Assembly (NCBI GenBank): GCA_030374735.1
Contig: JASCIV010000107.1
Location: 1 to 45,693, forward strand
Length of the DNA stretch: 45,693 bases
Reading direction: 5' to 3'
DNA from: Gracilaria caudata
Lineage: Eukaryota; Rhodophyta; Florideophyceae; Gracilariales; Gracilariaceae
The translations under genes and the position numbers were made by a program. Of this stretch, positions 39,544 through 45,693 are shown piece by piece; the stretch's first letter is position 1; each line of letters begins with the position of its first letter. Below the pieces are notes generated by a model, which saw nothing but the letters and a program-made list of their open reading frames with translations, was not told the DNA's origin and did no database searches.

Positions 39544-42500
39544 CTAATTACCTCTTTCTATTCTACATGAACCAAAAGTTCGCGACCAATAAACGTCACC
39601 TCCGTTCACGTTGGCAACAGCGTCCTCACATGTAGCCAACAAGAGGACAGAGCCATCATCCGCGCGCGCCGTCACTCGTGGCTCCACTGGAGAAAACTCC
39701 TGTCCTGAAGACCATGACAAAGAGAGAGCGCCCACGGTTGATTGCCACGACGCGTCTTCTGACGTGAGCACGCACTCGCCCCGCCGCGTGTCCCACAGTC
39801 TCCCCACGCCATTCCACTCCCACGACGCAATTCGCGAACAGTTCGCATCTACGCCGACAGCTATCACTTCTTGCTCGTGCTCGAGCGCCACACCAACCAC
39901 CTCCCCACTCGACGTGTCCCACACTCTCAAAGTCATGTCAAACGACCCAGAAACAATGCGCCTGCCGTCGGGGCTCATTGCCACGCATTTCACCTCACTA
40001 GAGTGGCCGCGGAGAGGCAGTCCCACTGCCTCCCCGCTCTGGACGTCCCATAATCGCACCGTCTCGTCCGAAGATCCAGAAATGATGCGACTGCCATCGG
40101 GGCTCAATGCCACGCTAGTCACGCCACAAGTGTGACCGCGAAAAGGTTGTCCCAAAGCCTCCCCGCTTCGCGCGTCCCAGAATCGCACCGTCTGGTCACC
40201 CGACCCCGAAGCAACGCGACTAAAACCGGGGTTCGCTGCCACGCAGTATACGCCAGAAGTATGGCCGCGGAGAGACTGCACTACTGCCTTACCGCTTCGT
40301 GTGTCCCATATTCGTACCGTCTTGTCCAAAGACCCGGAAACGATACGACAGCCATCGCAGCTCAGTGTTACGCACATCACACTACCAGTGTGACCACAAA
40401 GAGGCTGCCCTACAGCTTCTCCACTTCGGGCGTCCCACACCCGCACCGTTTCATCGAGAGAGCCTGAAGCGATGCGAGTGCCATCGGGGCTCACTGCCAC
40501 GCAGATCACGCTAAGAGTGTGGCCGCTAAGAGTGTGGCCGCGAAGAGGTCGTCTCGCTGCCTCCCCTCTTCGCGCAGGCCACACTCGCACAGTCTCGTCC
40601 CAAGATCCAGAAGCGATGCGAGTGCCATCGGGACTAACTGCCACACACTGTATGTAAGCCGTGTGGCCACGGAGAGGCTCTCCCACTGCCTCCCCGGTTC
40701 GCGCTTCCCACACTCGCACCGTCCGGTCAGCGGAGCCGGAGACTATTCGACTTTCATCGCGGGTCACTGCCAGGCAGTTCACGCTACCAATGAGGCCGCC
40801 GAGTGGCTGTCCAACTGCCTCACCACTCAGCGTGTCCCATACTCGCACCGTCTGATCCTCAGACCCAGAAACAATACGACTGCAATCAGGGTTCACTGCC
40901 AAGCACCACACCGAACCAGTGTGACCGCGGAGAGGCTGTCCCACAGTTTCCCCGCTTCGCGTATCCCAGACTCGCACGGTCTTGTCATCTGAACCAGAAA
41001 CAACGCGACTGCCATCAGGGCTCACTGCGACGCACATCACCGAATCAGTGTGGCCGCGGAGAGGCTGTCCCACTGCCTCTCCACTTAACGTGTCCCACAA
41101 TCGAATTGTATGATGCTCGCAAGTTGATGCGACTATCCTTCCGTCTGCGCTGAATTCAACGAAAAAATCTTCCATGTCATCGTCATGCGTTCCAAAACAA
41201 CTCAGAAACGCTCGACGCCGGCGGCAATCAAATTTTGACACCGCCCATCTTCTGTTTCGTCGGCACTCCAGAGCACCCTCTAGCTCCCCCGTTACTCTGC
41301 TCCACATATATATCATTCCATTGCTGTGAGCAGTAATAATGCTGTTTTGTTCGGGCATAAAGGCGGAACACTCCGGCACGAAACCTGCGTCCAGAATAGA
41401 TTCCACGGCAAGGTTAACTGTCTTGTAGGATCCTGTGGAAAGGTCGTACCGTGAAACACCCATCTTATCCGATTCCCCCCAGATGAACCACAAACTTTCC
41501 TGCTCCAGATTTGCACAGAGCACTCTACCTCTTCCTCGGATCACCTCTGGAGCGACATTGACAGCTTGTTGCAGCAACCCTATTGAGGCTTTGATCCAGG
41601 GCTTTGGCGCAACACGCTCTATCTTCTCAACAAATTCTCTCGTTCTCTCGTTCTGTGTCGCATGCAACAACAACCGCCCGTGCAGTTGAAACCAGACTTC
41701 ACGGTGATTCTGACCAACGAATGTGCAACTCATCCTGGCCGCTTTGCCAACCATTTCCAGATGTTCTTTATGATCCGATTGAAACGACGTGTTGTTGGTG
41801 AGTAATGATTTCCCTTCCTCCAGGTCTTGCTCCAAGTTGTAGATTCCAGCTTGCAACAAACGCATAACAATCCACTGCGGCTGTGACAACAGCCGCAACA
41901 ATTCCTTGCCGTATCCTGCATTCCGCAGTAAACTGCAAAGATTGTTGTGAATATAACCATCATCATCAACGCTCCACCATGCATGCGAGAACAATGCTTC
42001 AGAATCGACCGGTTCTGGCGCTGCTGTCTTCGTTGCCTCATCCATTACTTGCGACGCCTCGTTTGACTCCGTTGCCTCTTCCACATGCTCTCCCTCAATA
42101 TTTCTCCCAGGTTGTTCGTCGTCGTGAACTTCCATTGCAGCCCCATTACTACTTCTCGAAGACAGGAAGTAGTTTCCGATCAGCGTTCGCAGGAAGCTTT
42201 GTGTTTCACACCTTCGCACTGCATCATTCTTCACAATGTCCAGAACTAGATCGTGAAGCTGAATGTAAGTGACTCCATTATCTTCTTGCATCTGCACAAG
42301 TGACACACCATCGAGAACCTCCGCCACCTCTTCAGTTTCCTCCAAGCTTCCTACGTCCCACAGCTTCTTCAGCATTTGAAGGGGAACACGTTGCTGTTTT
42401 CGAAGGACGCAAAGTGCTCGAAAAAGTTTGTGATACTTGCCGTCTTCATGTTGTGCGTCCAGTACTTGAAGCGAAAGATCTGCCATTCGATTTAGTCCTC

Positions 42501-43731
42501 CATATTGCTCAGCAGAAGACTCCAAGAACGTTGAGCGGTCCGCTTTCGAAATCATCTCGTTATGCAAATCTGACCAAGCATCCTGCTTCCGACATTTCAT
42601 CCTCCGCCGAGACTTCTTCAAAACTGCTCCTCCAGCTATGCCAAATGCGAGTGGAAGTCCTTGACACTCATGAAGAATTGCTTCAAATGCCTGCTTGTTT
42701 TGCTCCTCAAGCTCAGCAGCTTCATCAAAACCACCATGCTTCAACAACATTCGTCGCGCAACGTCCCCATGTACTTCCCTCTCCTCGAACTCAATTGATT
42801 CGTGGCCTGGGTCAAGAAAGTGCTTGTCTCTTGTGGTGTATATTAATCGACTCCTCTTGTTCACCATTGACCCAAGGATGTTGAATACATCAGAATCGAT
42901 GCCATTTACCCGCCAAATATCATCCACCAGAAACAGGCAGCTCTGACCCAGAAACCAATCCGAAGCCTTCTCCGAAGCCTCCTTAAGTGTTCTAGAAGTG
43001 CGTATCTTCTCTGCCAGCCTTGGACTTCCTGTTCTTTTTACAATGTTTGCTAAACTCTGCACAATGTCTGAGAGAGCAGCATCATGTCCCAGCTGGATGT
43101 AAAGAGTACCACCGGAAAAGACGTTTCTTACTTTCTCATCATCTGCAAGTCCTCGCAAAGCGCATGTCTTTCCAACTCCACCTTTCCCGGAAGCCACCAA
43201 CGCCACTACTCTTCCTGCGCTCTGATCGATAACTGTCGCCCTCAATCTTCCTTCATATGTGTCAGGATCTTCGTAGTCTAATGTGAGTCGTGGGGGATTC
43301 ACCGGAACAGTATTTCGTGGTATGTATCTTCCATACTCTGGTTCCGGCATGGGAGGTAAATTACTTGTCATGAATTCAAAGAACTCTTTCACGTGGTCCT
43401 CACAACGATCCAAGACTTCCTTCATTCTTCTGACGCGGTCCATGGGTGTTGCGCGGTCAATTTTATTCTGCAGTTTGTTTATTGTGTGCACATCTTCATC
43501 CAAGGTTTTCTCAAACTGGTGTAGCCTAGTGTGAAGTACGGCGTCATGTGCGACACGAGGTTCGATTTTTGGAACCAGTTCTCGGGCGTCCGCAAACTGG
43601 CGCTTCAGTCTGTGAAGCTGTTCAACGTTGTCTTCCGTGAGGTCTTTTCGTTGGAAGAACTTACTTACTGTGGTCTCCAACTTATCGAAGATTGTCAAAA
43701 GTGGAGATAGCAGGCTGACTGCCAAATCCAT
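39544..43731 (-). CDS. NB-ARC/WD40 NLR-type STAND receptor with helical N-terminal domain
   Basis: 1395 residues, single exon, ATG at 43731. Residues 1-~125 form an all-helical bundle with heptad-like pattern (RLHQFEKTLDEDVHTINKLQ; RVRRMKEVLDRCEDHVKEFF), similar in layout to the HeLo/RPW8/MLKL four-helix group. Next is an NB-ARC ATPase: P-loop GKGGVGKT (182-189), Walker B LFLVDD (266-271), RLIYTTRD (295-302, sensor), GLPLA (358-362) and an MHD-like LHDLV (492-496). A helical linker follows, with an acidic insert near 530-570. From about residue 850 come at least 11 WD40 repeats, preceded by cryptic ones, enough for two propellers as in APAF-1. STAND proteins bind a ligand through the repeats, exchange ADP for ATP and oligomerise to activate the N-terminal effector. 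A cell-death or self/non-self receptor is likely by analogy. Confidence 0.93.
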   Translation of the reverse strand: MDLAVSLLSPLLTIFDKLETTVSKFFQRKDLTEDNVEQLHRLKRQFADARELVPKIEPRVAHDAVLHTRLHQFEKTLDEDVHTINKLQNKIDRATPMDRVRRMKEVLDRCEDHVKEFFEFMTSNLPPMPEPEYGRYIPRNTVPVNPPRLTLDYEDPDTYEGRLRATVIDQSAGRVVALVASGKGGVGKTCALRGLADDEKVRNVFSGGTLYIQLGHDAALSDIVQSLANIVKRTGSPRLAEKIRTSRTLKEASEKASDWFLGQSCLFLVDDIWRVNGIDSDVFNILGSMVNKRSRLIYTTRDKHFLDPGHESIEFEEREVHGDVARRMLLKHGGFDEAAELEEQNKQAFEAILHECQGLPLAFGIAGGAVLKKSRRRMKCRKQDAWSDLHNEMISKADRSTFLESSAEQYGGLNRMADLSLQVLDAQHEDGKYHKLFRALCVLRKQQRVPLQMLKKLWDVGSLEETEEVAEVLDGVSLVQMQEDNGVTYIQLHDLVLDIVKNDAVRRCETQSFLRTLIGNYFLSSRSSNGAAMEVHDDEQPGRNIEGEHVEEATESNEASQVMDEATKTAAPEPVDSEALFSHAWWSVDDDGYIHNNLCSLLRNAGYGKELLRLLSQPQWIVMRLLQAGIYNLEQDLEEGKSLLTNNTSFQSDHKEHLEMVGKAARMSCTFVGQNHREVWFQLHGRLLLHATQNERTREFVEKIERVAPKPWIKASIGLLQQAVNVAPEVIRGRGRVLCANLEQESLWFIWGESDKMGVSRYDLSTGSYKTVNLAVESILDAGFVPECSAFMPEQNSIITAHSNGMIYMWSRVTGELEGALECRRNRRWAVSKFDCRRRRAFLSCFGTHDDDMEDFFVEFSADGRIVASTCEHHTIRLWDTLSGEAVGQPLRGHTDSVMCVAVSPDGSRVVSGSDDKTVRVWDTRSGETVGQPLRGHTGSVWCLAVNPDCSRIVSGSEDQTVRVWDTLSGEAVGQPLGGLIGSVNCLAVTRDESRIVSGSADRTVRVWEARTGEAVGEPLRGHTAYIQCVAVSPDGTRIASGSWDETVRVWPARRGEAARRPLRGHTLSGHTLSVICVAVSPDGTRIASGSLDETVRVWDARSGEAVGQPLCGHTGSVMCVTLSCDGCRIVSGSLDKTVRIWDTRSGKAVVQSLRGHTSGVYCVAANPGFSRVASGSGDQTVRFWDARSGEALGQPFRGHTCGVTSVALSPDGSRIISGSSDETVRLWDVQSGEAVGLPLRGHSSEVKCVAMSPDGRRIVSGSFDMTLRVWDTSSGEVVGVALEHEQEVIAVGVDANCSRIASWEWNGVGRLWDTRRGECVLTSEDASWQSTVGALSLSWSSGQEFSPVEPRVTARADDGSVLLLATCEDAVANVNGGDVYWSRTFGSCRIERGN
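39766..41185 (-). repeat. Array of ~129-bp WD40-encoding repeats
   Basis: Eleven evident WD40 units of 43 residues each; the nine central ones (about 39900-41060) have near-identical framework and similar DNA. Framework: GHT-x-x-V-x-C-VAVSPDG-S/T-RI-VSGS-x-D-x-TVRVWD-x-RSGEAVGQPLR. One unit carries a 15-bp tandem duplication (40509-40523 and 40524-40538) that adds GHTLS without breaking the frame. Confidence 0.93.
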
Positions 43732-44900
43732 GGTTCCGCCTGAGAAAATACGAGTAAATAGATGTACGACTTACAGCGTATTTGAAACCGGAGAAGCCGA
43801 GTATCCGATGCGGTGGAGAAGGACGGCGGAGGTGCGGCGGTGGGAATGAATGAATGGAGAAATATACTGAGGGGCGCCCTGTTTTGTTGGACAGACGAAT
43901 TTAGTACGGTTTCTTCCTGGCAGCTAATGCTCGAGCGGAACTGCAATCAGCCAAGGTAGAAACCCACTTGAATGTCAAACATATCAAAGCTAGAAAGAAC
44001 CCTCGCAAACATGACATAGTCAAGTTGCGGCATCTTGGAAATGATTTGAACAGTAGATTTTCTGCTGAAATAAAAGAGTGAAGTCGAGAAGACGAAGTAC
44101 AAGGGTAAATGCGTTGATGGTGCCTTGCAGGCACCATCCAAGCTGGCAAGACATTGTTTGCCATCGTAGATAAATGGCATGCAGTGCATCCAAGTAGGAG
44201 CCGGGCAATGTACCCTTGTACTACAGTAGCTCAACAGCAATGCAAGAAAGGGGTAGACAAATCATTTTTAGAGCATCTCCACGGGCGGAGAGCAAATAAA
44301 CAAAAGAGCAAAAGATTTTCACACTGACGGTGGATTGTTGCCGTAAGCTTTTTCAGGGCAGTTCATTGGTCAAGAAGAACACACTACTTATTTTTACCGG
44401 AAATCAAGGTCATGCAAACAGATCTTACACGTTTTGCTCAAGAAGTATTCTGGGGTTATTTTTCGAAAGCATATCACGTCGATTTGCCTCTACATTTTGG
44501 ACCCCCGAGCAAAAGAGCAACACGCATGTTGATTTTCAATACAAAATTAAACGTGCCATCGGAAAATCAAGTCACACAAACCACTGACGGATACTACATA
44601 ACCTACTCATTCAGGCCAATAAGAGCCATACAAACGTAGTTTTCTACGTAAAATAAAAGCACCCCACTTACTCTCTTGCTCTTTTGCATGCTTCAGTGAA
44701 AATGTTCTTAAATGTTAAAACAACTTGTATTGTAGATTGCCACGTAATTGCGTGCAAGCTTCCTCCAACAATTGCAACCGCTAACATTCTGACTCACGAA
44801 GTTTTATCCCAATGTCAGACCCAACAGAACGCAGATTGGCATTCAAACGCCTTCAGCGCTTTGCCCGATACTTTTCTTGCGCAAGCTTCCTCTTGATTAC
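43732..44900. other. Region upstream of the NLR gene, no supported gene
   Basis: Probable promoter of the NB-ARC/WD40 gene. GATGGTGCC (44116-44124) and GGCACCATC (44130-44138) form a 9-bp stem with a 5-nt loop. Small frames on both strands have no recognisable products. Confidence 0.4.
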
Positions 44901-45600
44901 GATTTCTTTGCCAATATCGTACATTGTTTTCTTCACTTTACTATAAAATTCTCCATCTCCTTTGCAAAGCGCTGGTTTTAAATATGAGCATTAGTTAAAC
45001 CATTACAAATAATAAAAACTGAATAAAAAATACTCTCATTTTTTAACAAAAGATACTGCACTAATGCAATCCCAAAACATCAACTGGTTTTCTGCATCTC
45101 CATCAAGACTTAAGACTCATATCGCAAGTTTTTTAATATTTATGGCAAAAACTTTTAGTTTTCAATATTTCTTTCCATAAAAAGTGCGTAATATTCTGAA
45201 TATTTTTTTCACAGTACTCCCATGTTTTTTAAGCCTACTTTTTACACCAGTTTTTCCAACGCAAGTAACAAAACCTTTCTAAACGGACCATATAAGAGTT
45301 GAATATGACAGCTGGCCTCCAAAAAAGGTAATTACAGTTATTGCATTCACAAACAGAGATAATTTATTTCATAAGCCGTATAATTTGTGTTTGCCACTTT
45401 AATACTTCTGTTTTCTTCTAGAGTACCACAAAAATTAATTTTTGGCTAAAATCAAACATCTGTGATGTAGTATGCATATTTTTACTTTGCAATCGTTTTC
45501 ATATGATGACAATTGTTTACAAAAAGCTGTTTTTCAGTTCGATCAGAATCATGTACTGAAAAACAAATGTATAAACTTTGTGATGCATCTTTCAAAAGTA
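44901..45600. other. AT-rich tract without genes
   Basis: Base composition falls well below that of the rest of the window, with many A and T runs. No coding frame, RNA gene or clear repeat is seen. Beyond 45605 the sequence turns GC-rich again to the end of the window. Confidence 0.5.
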
Positions 45601-45693
45601 AGTGTGGTGCAAAACCACCGACGTGGCGGGAACGAAAGCCGCCTCGCGGAAGAAGCACCTCAAGGTGTCCAGCCTTGCTCCCTGTAGGAGTAG

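Noticed and set aside
39900..41060. Regular ~129-bp DNA periodicity suggesting a CRISPR-like or satellite array
   Set aside because: The period equals one 43-residue WD40 unit and keeps the reading frame throughout; there are no spacer-like unique units.
39611..41153. Long plus-strand open frames with periodic Arg/Ser/His repeats
   Set aside because: They are the antisense of the WD40 array; the minus-strand frame has the real WD40 signatures.
1..45693. Prokaryotic or phage origin of the window
   Set aside because: Spliceosomal introns in phase, APC4, VPS52 and a eukaryotic class II tRNA-Ser with a Pol III terminator exclude it.

Overview
The window is eukaryotic nuclear DNA from an intron-poor, compact genome. 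Long single-exon genes lie close together on both strands. The few introns are short (mostly 80-102 nt), open with GTACGT, GTATGT, GTGAGT or GTAAGA, and usually carry a CTAAC or CTGAC branch site. There are no bacterial operons or ribosome binding sites. The gene content (plant-style GLYR reductase, PIN/PILS-type carrier, GARP and APC/C subunits, transit-peptide-like leaders) together with intron poverty suggests a photosynthetic eukaryote. A florideophyte red alga of the Chondrus type is my best guess, but this is inference and no marker gene is present to prove it.

Layout. 1-5 kb: a fringe-like Golgi glycosyltransferase (two exons) and a 682-residue orphan, both minus strand. 5-12 kb: a possible two-exon organelle-targeted protein, a UBX-domain protein and a small GC-rich protein on the minus strand, then a GC- and CpG-rich CCAAT promoter region, then a plus-strand protein built from eight degenerate ~59-residue repeats. 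12-15 kb: a gene-poor stretch with a decayed coiled-coil gene. 15-30.8 kb: a dense housekeeping block with a GLYR-type beta-hydroxyacid dehydrogenase (4 exons), a membrane-anchored low-complexity protein, APC4 (with a short last exon), an orphan nuclear-looking protein, an EF-hand/VOC fusion, VPS52, a claspin/Mrc1-like protein and tRNA-Ser(AGA). 31-36.4 kb: a MITE-like element, a five-exon PIN/PILS carrier, a reverse-transcriptase tail fragment and a small coiled-coil ORF. 36.7-39.5 kb: a DUF455 ferritin-like protein, another CCAAT promoter and a second coiled-coil relic near a poly(A) run. 39.5-43.7 kb: a 1395-residue NB-ARC/WD40 protein (NLR/STAND type) with a perfect 25-bp inverted repeat just past its stop codon. 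43.7 kb to the end: AT-rich DNA with no gene I can support.

Most genes are independent housekeeping units: cell cycle (APC4, claspin-like), endosome-to-Golgi traffic (VPS52), detoxification (GLYR, VOC). The most notable locus is the NB-ARC/WD40 receptor. Its WD repeats are almost identical in framework but differ at a few fixed positions, the pattern known from fungal HET-D/E allorecognition NLRs. It also carries a helical N-terminal domain that could be a HeLo/RPW8/MLKL-like effector bundle.
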